Assembly: GCF_017377855.1 (NCBI RefSeq)
Contig: NZ_JAFREP010000019.1
Coordinates: forward strand, 62,001 to 126,000
Direction of reading: 5' to 3'
DNA length: 64,000 bases
Source: Acanthopleuribacter pedis
Lineage (GTDB): Bacteria; Acidobacteriota; Holophagae; Acanthopleuribacterales; Acanthopleuribacteraceae
The notes beneath the pieces were generated by a model. It saw only the letters and a program-made list of their open reading frames with translations, made no database searches and had not been told where the DNA came from. The position numbers and the translations under genes were made by a program. Shown here piece after piece: positions 25,547 through 34,176 of this stretch; position 1 is the stretch's first letter, and every line of letters starts with the position of its first letter.

Positions 25547-27880
25547 GTGGACGAAAATCGCCCAGAGAAGAGGCTGCCCAATATCGGTTTAAATCCAAAA
25601 TTTCGCTTTGATACATTTGGGTTAGGGCCAGAAAACGAATTTGCCCACGCCGCGGCTTTAGCGATCTCCAAGACCCCCTCAAAAGCCTACAACCCTCTCT
25701 ATCTTTATGGCCCACCTACCCTGGGGAAAACCCACCTCCTCCATGCACTCGCTCACGAAATCACCGCCAAGCACCCGGACCTAGATATTTGCCACTTAAG
25801 CGCCGGTAGCTTCAAAGATCAGCTTGATCGATCATTGAATCAAGGAACCACGGAGCACTTTCGCCAACTGTACAACACGGTTGACGTATTCATTTTGGAT
25901 GACCTTAATTACCTAAAAGGGGACTCACAAACGCAAGAAATTTTTTTTCAAATTTTCAGTTCACTTCTTGAAAAGGACAAACAGATAGTATTGGCCGGTC
26001 ATGTTCCACCGACACTCAGATCTGACTTGGATTCAAGATTAACAAACCTCTTCCACGCGGGCCTTGTTGTAGACATGAGACAACCTTCATACGAAACTCG
26101 TGTGGCGATCCTTCAAAAAAAATCCCAGATAGAGAATTGCTTTCTCCCTGCGAAGGTTTTGCATTTTATTGCCGGTAACTTTTCTCGAAACATTCTTGAA
26201 CTGGAAGGCGCACTAAGAAGATTATCCGCCTACGCCTCACTAATGAACAAAGAGATCACGCTCGGCATGGCCAAGAACCTTTTAACACCAGAAGCACCAC
26301 CTGCCCCAAACACAAACCAATCACCGGGTAAATTGCTTGACACCAGGCCTGACTTCCAAACTGTTCGTGAACATGGCAACTATGTCGACAAAACAATGTT
26401 TCTTCAAGCGCTCATTTCACAAGGCGGTAGTTTCTTCTTATCCAGACCCCGGAGATTTGGAAAGTCATTGTTGTTATCAACTTTAAAGGCCGCATTTGAA
26501 GGGAAACAAGCATTATTTAAAGACCTTTGGCTGCACGATAAAATTGACTGGCAAAAAAGACCGGTCATCCATTTCGACCTAAGCTCAAAGCGCTGGAACA
26601 GTTTAGAAGATGCCGAACTCTCCTTGAAGGTCCTAATTGAAAACGCGGCCAACAGCCACGACATTAAATTGAAACAGACCCGATCAGATCTGATGTTGGA
26701 AGAACTGATCCAGAACTTAGCAAAGCAACGTACTCGGGTAGCGGTTCTCATTGATGAATACGATCATCCCTTTACCAGCAACTTAGACAACCCGGAACTC
26801 ATGATGGATTTAACCCAACTGATTGCTTCCTTCTTTGGCAATTTCAAAAGCCTTCATGAATCCATACATTTGTTGTTTTTGACAGGCGTATCTAAGTTCG
26901 CAAAGGTCTCAGTTTTTTCAGGCCTCAACCAAGTCGTGGATCTAACCCTTGATCCAGCTTTTGCCACGGTACTTGGCTACACACAGGATGAAATCGTTCA
27001 TTACTTCCGAGATGAAATTAAAACGCTCGAGGGAAAACACAATCTCAGCCATGAAGAAACCATGGCCCTGATAGCAGATTGGTATAACGGGTTTTCATGG
27101 GACGGAAAAACCCGTGTTTACAATCCATATTCAATTATGCACCTCTTTCACCTCTATCATTTTCGTCACTATTGGTACGAAACGGGCACACCTTCCTACT
27201 TGGTCCAGCTATTTAGAAACGGGCAAATCGATCTTCCCCGGCTGGAACACATAAAGATCGATAGCTCCCTTTTGGAGCCGGAAGATCCGCGCCGGGTATC
27301 GGCACTCACGCAGTTTTTCCACACGGGCTACCTAACAGTGGACACGATAACGACAAGCGATGACGGAGGTATGTTACTAAGCTTAAAGTTCCCCAATTTT
27401 GAAGTGCGCCAGGCGATGCTCACACGTTTTTTAAGCGATTTGCGTAATCAAAATAGCACCAACGGCACGAGAATTTTAATTGATGAACTTGTAAACGCGT
27501 TGGTTCAAGACGATCTCGACACCTTACGTGACGAGCTAAAACAACTTTTCGCCTCGATCCCTTACCAAATTTTCATCAATAATCTTGAAGCTTACTACCA
27601 CACGGTGGTTTTTCTTGTGTTTTCGATGATCGGTTTACAAGTCGAAGCAGAGGTTCAAACGAACCGTGGTCGCATCGATGCCACCGTCGTTCTCCCAGAC
27701 CACATCTACATCTTCGAATTTAAGATGGGAAAAGCTGAACCCGGCATGAACCAGATTATAGAAAAAGGTTATGTGGAACGTTTTATCGCGGAAAAGAAAC
27801 CCATCACCTTGATTTCCGCCGGCTTTGAGGAACGTTCTCGGAATATCGGCGACTGGTTGGTCCAGCCGTTTACGGGCTAA
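25547..27880 (+). CDS. DnaA-type AAA+ domain fused to AAA-ATPase-like / PD-(D/E)XK nuclease protein
   Basis: 777 residues from GTG 25547 (GAGG nine bases upstream). Residues about 15-255 align along their length with DnaA domain III. Landmarks are LNPKFRFDTFGLGPENEFAH, Walker A YGPPTLGKTHLL, Walker B VFILDDLNYL, SRLTNLFHAGLVVDM and NILELEGALRRLSAYAS. The DnaA DNA-binding domain IV is absent. At residue about 270 a second, complete module begins, like the PF09820 AAA-ATPase_like family: NYVDKTMFLQALI, Walker A SRPRRFGKSLLL, Walker B VAVLIDEYDHP, WYNGFSWDGKTRVYNPYSI. It ends in a PDDEXK_9-like nuclease fold with GRIDATVVLP and IFEFKMG (Asp, Glu, Lys). In the DnaA part, the box VII Arg (SRF in DnaA) is Leu and the sensor 2 Arg (RELEG) is Leu. 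The gene is visibly AT-richer than thrCB and is followed 10 bases later by a palindromic repeat. The function is unknown; a mobile or defence role is inferred. Confidence 0.88.
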   Translation: MDENRPEKRLPNIGLNPKFRFDTFGLGPENEFAHAAALAISKTPSKAYNPLYLYGPPTLGKTHLLHALAHEITAKHPDLDICHLSAGSFKDQLDRSLNQGTTEHFRQLYNTVDVFILDDLNYLKGDSQTQEIFFQIFSSLLEKDKQIVLAGHVPPTLRSDLDSRLTNLFHAGLVVDMRQPSYETRVAILQKKSQIENCFLPAKVLHFIAGNFSRNILELEGALRRLSAYASLMNKEITLGMAKNLLTPEAPPAPNTNQSPGKLLDTRPDFQTVREHGNYVDKTMFLQALISQGGSFFLSRPRRFGKSLLLSTLKAAFEGKQALFKDLWLHDKIDWQKRPVIHFDLSSKRWNSLEDAELSLKVLIENAANSHDIKLKQTRSDLMLEELIQNLAKQRTRVAVLIDEYDHPFTSNLDNPELMMDLTQLIASFFGNFKSLHESIHLLFLTGVSKFAKVSVFSGLNQVVDLTLDPAFATVLGYTQDEIVHYFRDEIKTLEGKHNLSHEETMALIADWYNGFSWDGKTRVYNPYSIMHLFHLYHFRHYWYETGTPSYLVQLFRNGQIDLPRLEHIKIDSSLLEPEDPRRVSALTQFFHTGYLTVDTITTSDDGGMLLSLKFPNFEVRQAMLTRFLSDLRNQNSTNGTRILIDELVNALVQDDLDTLRDELKQLFASIPYQIFINNLEAYYHTVVFLVFSMIGLQVEAEVQTNRGRIDATVVLPDHIYIFEFKMGKAEPGMNQIIEKGYVERFIAEKKPITLISAGFEERSRNIGDWLVQPFTG

Positions 27881-27890
27881 GCCCCCCTAT

Positions 27891-28066
27891 TACCTAAGAA
27901 GCGCAATAAGAGCGTGGGATTTTCGCTAAAGATCTGGAGCGAAATGGCTCGGAAAAAGCGGACCGGGATCGCGCACGACGCGCACCCAGGGGTGCGGTGA
28001 GCATTTTTTCAGGCCGTTGCAGCCCAGAGGCTTAGCGAAAATCACCGCGTCAGTGCTTCTTAGGTA
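27891..28066 (+). repeat. Dispersed palindromic repeat, copy 1 (176 bp)
   Basis: It has perfect 12-base inverted ends, TACCTAAGAAGC at 27891-27902 and GCTTCTTAGGTA at 28055-28066. An inner inverted pair is built on TTTTCGCTAA and TTAGCGAAAA, and a central GCACCC...GGGTGC dyad is also present. The same architecture and sequence recur at 31787-31950 and, inverted, at 62685-62862, with a short form at 12219-12285. It begins 10 bases after the stop of the DnaA-fusion gene. It could be a non-autonomous mobile element or a structured intergenic repeat. Confidence 0.85.
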
Positions 28067-28094
28067 TTAAAAAAGGCCTCCGTTTCCAGAGGCC
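28067..28094 (-). terminator. Terminator of the M1 peptidase / DUF6702-like pair
   Basis: On the minus strand GGCCTC pairs with GAGGCC across an eight-base loop, followed by TTTTTT, just after the leftward gene ending at 28111. Confidence 0.8.
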
Positions 28095-28110
28095 CTCGGT
28101 TTCTTCAGGG

Positions 28111-28590
28111 TTACTTAAAGCCGTGTCGATGCCGGTTAAGATCGAACACCCGCGAAATGGTTTCGCTTCCCATCTTGAGATTGACGGTGTTGACCTGGTC
28201 GGTATTGATTTCAATTAACAGCGTGTTGCGCAACGCCAGTTCAGTCGGCGGCCCGCTCAAGGGTACTTCCAAATAAAGCCAAGCCGTGCGTACATCACTT
28301 TCGTGACCGATCGGCTGGAAGGGCACCTCCTTGCCGTTATGCACGAAGGCGAAACGATCACGCACATAAGCCCAAAGCGGCGCCTCGTTTTGGTCGTCGA
28401 GCCGCCACTTCTCCCCGGCCGCTTGTGAAACGGCCCGTTCGATGTCGTTGGCAAACACCCGTACCACCACCTCAAGGCTGTTGCTCTTAGGGTTCCACTC
28501 AGCCTGAGTCAGGCTGGCGTGGAACCTGTGCGCCCACAGCGGAAAGGCGCCGCCCGCGAGGAGCAACGCCGTCACAAAAAGCCGTTTCAT
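28111..28590 (-). CDS. DUF6702-like secreted protein, partner of the M1 peptidase
   Basis: 159 residues with a signal peptide (MKRLFVTALLLAGGAFPLWA). The mature part begins HRFHASLTQAEWNPKSNSL and continues VVVRVFANDIERAV, a pattern I associate with the DUF6702 family, small exported proteins often encoded beside M1 peptidases. The remainder is predicted beta-rich, with no catalytic motif. Its ATG overlaps the stop of the upstream M1 peptidase gene by four bases (ATGA), so the two are translationally coupled and probably work on the same process in the envelope. The activity is not known. Confidence 0.7.
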   Translation of the reverse strand: MKRLFVTALLLAGGAFPLWAHRFHASLTQAEWNPKSNSLEVVVRVFANDIERAVSQAAGEKWRLDDQNEAPLWAYVRDRFAFVHNGKEVPFQPIGHESDVRTAWLYLEVPLSGPPTELALRNTLLIEINTDQVNTVNLKMGSETISRVFDLNRHRHGFK

Positions 28591-31007
28591 GGTTGGTCCG
28601 CGCCCTTGCGGTCACGGTTCTTGCGACCCTTGCGCGGTTTTTCGGTTTGCCCGACCGTGTCGGTGACTTCTTCCTTCTGCATTTCCTGCATCATGTTGCG
28701 CCGTTGTTGTTTGAACATTTTGAAGCGCGACTGGACCGGTTTGCGCGGGTAGTGGTTGTTGCCGACATCGGCATCGGCCGTTTCCCAACGCGGGTCAATT
28801 TGCATGGCGACAATTTCGCGTTCGGTCACAAACAACTTACTCGTTTGCTCGGGGTTGTAACGCCAAATTTCGGCAGGAATGCGTTGCATCTCCTTCTCAC
28901 CATCGGCATAGGTGATTTCCAACAGGATCGGCATCACCAAACCGCCGATGTTGTCGAAGGTGACGTGGTAATAGTGGTAATCATCCTCGAACACGGTCAG
29001 GTCGTATTCGTCGAGGGTCGCCAACATCTCTTGGTCGATCATTTTGTTTTTCGGCGTCACCGTGTAGATGTCGTTTTCGTTGTAGAAATCCTTGAGATCG
29101 GTGTAGGCGTCCACCCGCTTGGGCAAATCGCGATTGCGCTCTTCCGAAACCGACAGCGGCTCTTGTTCTTCAAGTTCACGCCAAGCCGGACGGTCTGAAT
29201 CGCTGTCGTACTTATCGAGTTTGAAGTGTTTGACGGGACCGATGGAAAGGTCGACGTGGTCGGTTGAATAGAACCAGCCGCGCCAAAACCAATCGAGATC
29301 CACCGCGGAAGCATCTTCCATGGTGCGGAAAAAGTCGGCGGGCTGAGGCCGCTTGAACTTCCAGCGTCGTGCATACTCGCGGAAGGCAAAATCAAACAGC
29401 TCACGACCCAAAATCGTTTCTCGCAAAACGTTGAGCGCGGCGGCCGGTTTGGCGTAGGCGTTGTTGCCAAATTGCAAAATCGACTCCGAGTTGGTCATGA
29501 TCGGGACTTGCGCCTTACTGGTCATGTAAGGAATGATGTCGCGCGCTTCACCGCGACGCGAGGGGTATTTTTCTTCCCATTCCTGTTCGGTTAAAAACTG
29601 CAAGAAGGTGTTGAGCCCTTCGTCCATCCAGGTCCACTGACGTTCGTCCGAGTTCACGATCATGGGGAAATAGTTGTGACCCACCTCGTGAATGATGACC
29701 GAGATCAAGCCGTATTTGGTTCGGCGGCCGTAGGTTTTGTCTTCTTCAGGACGCGGCCCGTTGAAACAAATCATGGGGTATTCCATACCGCCCACGGGAC
29801 CGTTTACCGAAATGGCCACGGGATAGGGATACACAAAGGTGTAGCGGTTGTACACTTCCAGCGTGTGGACAATCGACTGGGTCGAGTAGCGCTCCCACAG
29901 GGGGTTCCCTTCCTTGGGATAGTAGGACATGGACATCACCAAGCTGCCGTCCGACTGCTGGTAACCCCAGGCGTCCCAAATGAACTTACGCGAACCGGCA
30001 AAAGCAAAATCGCGCACGTTTTTGGCCTCGTAAACCCAGGTTTTGGTCTTTTTACTACGGCTCTTTTCGTTGGCGGTTGCCTCTGCCTCGGTAATGACCA
30101 TCACCGGCCTATCGGCCGTTTTCGCCCGCTCTAAGCGATCCTTTTGCGCGGCGGTAAGTACCTCGTCGGGGTTGGCTAAATCGCCGGCCGAGGCAATGAC
30201 AAAATCAGCAGGTGCGGTAATGGCGACGCGGTAATCACCGAATTCCAGGGCGAATTCGCCATTGCCGAGGAACTGCTTGTTTTGCCAGCCGTTGACGTCG
30301 TCATAAGCCGCCAAGCGGGGGAAAAACTGAGCCACCTCGTAGAGGTAGTTGTCATCCTTGGGAAAGTACTCATAGCCGGCACGCCCGCCGACCAACTTTT
30401 GAGGCAACAGCTTGTAATCCCAGTGAATGTGGAAACTGAGGGATTTGTTGGGCGCCAGAGGTTGCGGCAAATCGATGCGCATCATGGTTTTGTTGATGAT
30501 ATGGGGCAATTCCTTGCCGTTGTCGTCCTTCACCGCGCTAATGGTGGTTCCGCCGGCGTGTTTCACCTGAGCCACGCGCTGCCGCAAACGGTAAGAAGAC
30601 ACCTTATCGTAGCCTGGCTGGTAGCCTTTGCGCGGCGCGGAACTCAATTTAGGCGCGGGCGCCGCTAGGCGGTGGTCTGAATCCTTGGCGAACCGGTTCT
30701 GGTCCAACTGGATCCACAAGTAGGTCAGCGTATCCGGTGAACTGTTGGTGTATGTGATGCGCGCTTCGCCGTAAAGATGCTGTTCTTTATCATCGAGGCG
30801 AATCTTCATATCGTAATCGGCACGCTGCTGCCAATAGGCATGACCGGGCGCACCGGCGGCGTTTCGATACATATTGGGGGTCGGTAAAATCTCTTCAAGC
30901 TGGCGGAATTTATCCTCCGGCTGGAACTTCTCGTTTCCATCAGCGGCGATAAGGAACCCAAACGCCGGCAAAACCCAAATCAAGAGGAACAAGGCACGTA
31001 AAACCAC
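28587..31007 (-). CDS. Secreted M1-family zinc metallopeptidase (aminopeptidase-like)
   Basis: 806 residues when begun at GTG 31007-31005, which follows AGGAG by seven bases and gives a signal peptide (MVLRALFLLIWVLPAFGFLI). The open frame reaches 31145, but the extra residues are Arg-rich and lack a ribosome binding site. M1 hallmarks are VGGMEYPMICFNG (the exopeptidase motif, usually GxMEN, here GGMEY) and the zinc site HEVGHNYFPM with the third ligand in WMDEGLNTF. The N-terminal domain (YDMKIRLDDKEQHLYGEARI) is the M1 beta-saddle. The C-terminal tail is Lys/Arg-rich. It likely degrades peptides in the periplasm or outside the cell. The GGMEY variant suggests altered N-terminal recognition. 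It is coupled to the DUF6702-like gene. Confidence 0.92.
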   Translation of the reverse strand: MVLRALFLLIWVLPAFGFLIAADGNEKFQPEDKFRQLEEILPTPNMYRNAAGAPGHAYWQQRADYDMKIRLDDKEQHLYGEARITYTNSSPDTLTYLWIQLDQNRFAKDSDHRLAAPAPKLSSAPRKGYQPGYDKVSSYRLRQRVAQVKHAGGTTISAVKDDNGKELPHIINKTMMRIDLPQPLAPNKSLSFHIHWDYKLLPQKLVGGRAGYEYFPKDDNYLYEVAQFFPRLAAYDDVNGWQNKQFLGNGEFALEFGDYRVAITAPADFVIASAGDLANPDEVLTAAQKDRLERAKTADRPVMVITEAEATANEKSRSKKTKTWVYEAKNVRDFAFAGSRKFIWDAWGYQQSDGSLVMSMSYYPKEGNPLWERYSTQSIVHTLEVYNRYTFVYPYPVAISVNGPVGGMEYPMICFNGPRPEEDKTYGRRTKYGLISVIIHEVGHNYFPMIVNSDERQWTWMDEGLNTFLQFLTEQEWEEKYPSRRGEARDIIPYMTSKAQVPIMTNSESILQFGNNAYAKPAAALNVLRETILGRELFDFAFREYARRWKFKRPQPADFFRTMEDASAVDLDWFWRGWFYSTDHVDLSIGPVKHFKLDKYDSDSDRPAWRELEEQEPLSVSEERNRDLPKRVDAYTDLKDFYNENDIYTVTPKNKMIDQEMLATLDEYDLTVFEDDYHYYHVTFDNIGGLVMPILLEITYADGEKEMQRIPAEIWRYNPEQTSKLFVTEREIVAMQIDPRWETADADVGNNHYPRKPVQSRFKMFKQQRRNMMQEMQKEEVTDTVGQTEKPRKGRKNRDRKGADQP

Positions 31008-32362
31008 AAAAAATCTCCTGTGCTTAAAGGTGAGGGCGAGGCGGCGGCAGGCCAAATACGGCATAAACGTAAAAACCGACGCAAGACCGGGGCAACCCAA
31101 AAAAACGACCGTCAAACGCGCAACGCACGAAGGCCCACATGGCACGAGGCGGGACGGACACTGGCGGAGGAATTGGGTTTTACCCTATTTTAGAGTGAAG
31201 GAGAGACCCTGTCGAAAACCCTTGGCATGGATGCACGTTACGGGGCAAAAAATACAGCCCTGATCATGAAAATACGAGACATTCTCAATGGAAGAGGTCC
31301 CCCCTGTCAATAGCAAGGCGCCAAGGGCATCAATTTTACGCGCCTTGATTCGGCTGGTTGCCATAGAAAAAACGGTGGCCGATCCAACACCGGGCAAGCA
31401 TCAGCCCCATCAAGATGGCCAACGCAAGCCGTCTCAATGATAAAAGCAGGGCGGAGATCCCGCCCTGAACGACGAATTTCCTGCTGCCGGCAAAAATACG
31501 TCGCAATGCGGATCGCGCCAGGATTTCCTGGACGGATGTCGGTGTTAATATGCTTCCCCGACATCTTGACAACCAGCGCAATACAATAAAATGAGGAGAG
31601 AACAAACTGAGCAAAGTCAGACGTAAACCCGACTTCACCCAGAAAAACAAGGTAACACGCGACAGGTGCCCCGGCTCACCATGGTCTTTTTTTGCGGCGC
31701 CCCTCACAAAACGGTTCTTATTACTTTTTCTTTGCTTTACAAGGCACATTGTAACGCCGAACACTTATCTATAGGTTGCTACCCCATAACCAAAGAAGCG
31801 CGATAAGAGCATGGGATTTTCGCTAAAGATCTGGAGTGAAATGGCTTGGGATAAGCGGAAGCGCACCCGCCGGGTGCGGTGAGTATTTTTACAGGCCGTT
31901 GTAGCCCAGATCTTTAGCGAAAATCACCGCGAGTTATCGCGCTTCTCAGGGATAGACATCCCTTCTCGACTTTTTCGGCAAAAGTGGGTGTTTCCACCCT
32001 CCCCCTCTCCTGCATTCAGCCATCACCCACCCATGGCGGCGCCGGAGACAAACGCCCGTTCCTTATCGGGGTCCCCTGTCGGTCCAGACGGTTTACACAA
32101 TCGTTTCATTTATCACAAATGGAAGATCCCCTCTTAGCCAGATTCCCACGAATCCGGCGCACAAGCACCAACCCAAAAGGTTTGAGGCGATTTTATAAGT
32201 AACCCCCATCGGCGGCACGCCGCGCCTCCCGGTTTGCCGGCCAACCGTTTCCTTAAATAGCTCATCCTGTAAACTCCAACCTTTCCTTAGGCGTACACAT
32301 TTACTCAGGCACACACGGCCTAAATTTGTCAGAATGTGACCACCCCAGCCGCGGAGGTTTTG
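31008..32362. other. Long intergenic region holding repeat copy 2
   Basis: About 1.35 kb between divergent genes. Apart from the repeat at 31787-31950 I see one GC-rich hairpin at 31447-31465 (AGGGCGG / CCGCCCT), followed on the minus strand by a short T-run. A 142-residue minus-strand frame at 31336-31764 runs through that hairpin and is not convincing. Promoters for the M1 gene and the response regulator should lie at the two ends. Confidence 0.5.
31787..31950 (+). repeat. Dispersed palindromic repeat, copy 2 (about 164 bp)
   Basis: Ends GAAGCGCGATAA (31795-31806) and TTATCGCGCTTC (31934-31945) are perfect inverted copies. TTTTCGCTAAAGATCTGG (31817-31834) pairs perfectly over 18 bases with 31906-31923. 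CGCACCC / GGGTGCG at 31862-31878 forms the central hairpin. It has the same orientation as copy 1, and much of its length is alignable to it by eye. Confidence 0.85.
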
Positions 32363-33019
32363 ATGGCCCGCCCGGACAATGCCCTATTGCGTTTAGCCTT
32401 AATCGAGGACGACGAAGAAGTTCGCGAAAACCTGGTTGACTATTTCGAGCTTACGAACGACATCGACTGTATCTTGGCGGTCGACTCCATGGAGCACTAC
32501 ACCTGGCAAAGCCGCCGACTCGAGCCGCCCGACGTGGTGCTGATGGATATCGGCTTGCCAGGTATGAACGGCATCCAAGCCACCCAACTTCTCAAGGAAA
32601 AACACCCGGATATTGACGTTGTCATGCTCACCATCTCCGACGACAGTCACCGCATCTTTGAGGCCTTGTGCGCGGGCGCCACGGGGTACTTGCTCAAAAA
32701 CACCCCCCTCCAACAGATGCGCGATTTATTGCTTACCCTCAAACAAGGCGGCGCACCGATGTCACCGCAAATTGCACTCAAGGTCGTGCAGCATTTCCAC
32801 CCCAAACAAGCGCCCGCCCAAAAACCGAAGTCACTGCTAACGGATCGAGAAAAAGAGGTCGCCATGGCGCTCGTCGACGGGCTTAGCTACAAAAAAACGG
32901 CGGCGCGCCTGCACATCTCTCTAGGCACGGTTTACAGCCACATTAAAAACATCTACAAAAAGCTGCACATCAACAGCAAGGCGGAACTCATCAAAAAGAG
33001 TTACTCCGGGGAACTGTGA
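32363..33019 (+). CDS. LuxR/NarL-family response regulator, orphan
   Basis: 218 residues from ATG 32363, five bases after GGAGG. The receiver domain spans residues about 8-130: acidic pair EDDEE, phospho-acceptor Asp in VVLMDIGLPGMNG, Thr in MLTISDD, Lys in GYLLKNTPL. The LuxR-type HTH spans about 155-215 (LTDREKEVAMALVDGLSYKK, then HISLGTVYSHIKNIYKKL). It should bind DNA when phosphorylated. No histidine kinase gene is adjacent, so the partner is encoded elsewhere. Confidence 0.93.
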   Translation: MARPDNALLRLALIEDDEEVRENLVDYFELTNDIDCILAVDSMEHYTWQSRRLEPPDVVLMDIGLPGMNGIQATQLLKEKHPDIDVVMLTISDDSHRIFEALCAGATGYLLKNTPLQQMRDLLLTLKQGGAPMSPQIALKVVQHFHPKQAPAQKPKSLLTDREKEVAMALVDGLSYKKTAARLHISLGTVYSHIKNIYKKLHINSKAELIKKSYSGEL

Positions 33020-33033
33020 GCCGGCACCACTAA

Positions 33034-33263
33034 CCCGCATTTCTCACAAGGATTTCTGCTACGGGGCAAGCCGTGCGATTACGAGGAGGCGGCCATCCGC
33101 GGGGCGGCCATCCGCATTACTCGGTCGAGCCGCCTTCGCCTCAGCTGCGACGCGGACAGGTCGGCCCCGCGAATGGGCGGCCCCCTGTGCCGTGGCTTGG
33201 TCGTAATCTTCGTGCGTATAAGGCTTTCTGCTTCTCGCGACGAATCCTTGTGAGAAATGCGGG
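33034..33263. mobile_element. 230-bp element with perfect 21-bp inverted ends, MITE-like
   Basis: Bases 33034-33054 (starting CCCGCATTTCTCACAAGG) are the exact inverted complement of 33243-33263. The interior is GC-rich and contains two direct copies of GGCGGCCATCCGC about 15 bases apart. It encodes no transposase. The flanks read CTAA on the left and CTAG on the right, so a CTA target duplication is possible. It fills the gap between the response regulator and the VOC gene terminator. It is unrelated in sequence to the other repeat family in this window. Confidence 0.8.
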
Positions 33264-33282
33264 CTAGGCAACCGGTATTTTG

Positions 33283-33322
33283 TAAAAAAGCCACCCGGTG
33301 AAGCAAGGTTCGCCGGGTGGCT
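33283..33322 (-). terminator. Terminator of the VOC-family gene
   Basis: AGCCACCCGG (33289-33298) pairs with CCGGGTGGCT (33313-33322). On the minus strand the stem is followed by TTTTTTAC, beyond the end of the leftward gene. Confidence 0.9.
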
Positions 33323-33384
33323 GATCTCAAAAGAAGGTCGTCCAGCAAAACAACTGAACGGGTGACTAGGTTAGCGGACGCGTC

Positions 33385-33756
33385 TTAGGCGGGACTGTGC
33401 AGGGCGACCCGGTTCCCCTCGGTATCTTTGAACATGGCGATAAAGCCGTGCTCGCCGATTGAGGTGCGTGGCATCAAGACCTCGCCCTCGCTTTCTGCAA
33501 TGCGCTCCAGCAAGGTGTCCATGCGGTCACCGGCATTTAAATAAACCAAAGAACCCTGCATGGAGGGCTCGTGCTCCGAGCTTTGGATAAGCGCGCCGCC
33601 GGTTGTCCCCTCGGACATGGGGAAAAAGGCCATAATTTGGCCCTGCATATCGAATGGACTCAGTTCGTAGTCAAAGATTTTGCCGTACCAAGCGGCGGCA
33701 CGATTGATATCTGTCGCAGGAATTTCAAACCAACTAATGACTAATTGTTCTGACAT
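33385..33756 (-). CDS. VOC-superfamily (glyoxalase/bleomycin-resistance fold) protein
   Basis: 123 residues from ATG 33756-33754, seven bases after GAGG. A TTG two codons upstream opens the longer frame but is less well placed. ISWFEIPATDINRAAAWYGK and YELSPFDMQGQIMAFF give the first beta-alpha-beta-beta-beta unit; LVYLNAGDRMDTLLERIAES and FIAMFKDTEGNRVALHS give the second. It is a single-domain VOC protein, presumably acting as a dimer with a metal site between units. The substrate cannot be predicted. It is transcribed alone. Confidence 0.88.
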   Translation of the reverse strand: MSEQLVISWFEIPATDINRAAAWYGKIFDYELSPFDMQGQIMAFFPMSEGTTGGALIQSSEHEPSMQGSLVYLNAGDRMDTLLERIAESEGEVLMPRTSIGEHGFIAMFKDTEGNRVALHSPA

Positions 33757-34176
33757 ACTCAAACCTCAACGAATTAATGTGAGCACCCGGCCCAATCGGC
33801 CGAGGTGCCATGGGTCTAAACCTAGGAAGCGCGCAACCCGTTGCGCATCAAGCGCGCAACCCGTAGGGCATCGTAGACGCACCTGCCGACCAAAACCGTC
33901 CCGGAATCAGCCGGCGCATTGAACCTAAATTGAGCGATCTTAGCGACCCACAATTTAGGTTGGATTGCCCACGGCAATGCAACGCGTTTCATTAGAGGAA
34001 CGTTTGACCCATTCTATGTTCGACAGATTTTGAAAAAAAAGATGTTTTTTTTCGCCCCCCCCCTCACCCAGCCTCCACCCACCCCGCTCCTCGCCTCTCC
34101 TACCAGGGCTTCAGGCCGATGGGTGTGACCTTTCTGCAAGCATTGCGGGTAGATCCGGGGCCGAGGGTCAGGTACA
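33757..34176. other. Divergent intergenic region with tandem repeat and hairpin
   Basis: Two near-identical 23-base units begin with AAGCGCGCAACCCGT at 33827 and 33850. Further right a perfect 11-base inverted repeat, AACCTAAATTG (33922-33932) and CAATTTAGGTT (33951-33961), forms a hairpin that includes the 14-mer also found at 22164-22177. No gene was seen. Confidence 0.55.

Noticed and set aside
25547..26330. Calling this gene the chromosomal dnaA
   Set aside because: DNA-binding domain IV is missing, key arginines are changed, the chain continues into a nuclease module, and no dnaN, DnaA-box cluster or origin-like region is adjacent.
31336..31764. 142-residue minus-strand frame with hydrophobic stretches
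   Set aside because: It runs through a GC-rich hairpin, has no ribosome binding site and no recognisable family. It could be revisited with expression data.
33079..33348. Minus-strand frames inside the 230-bp element
   Set aside because: Arg-rich translations of a repeat; they depend on the repeat sequence and have no ribosome binding site.
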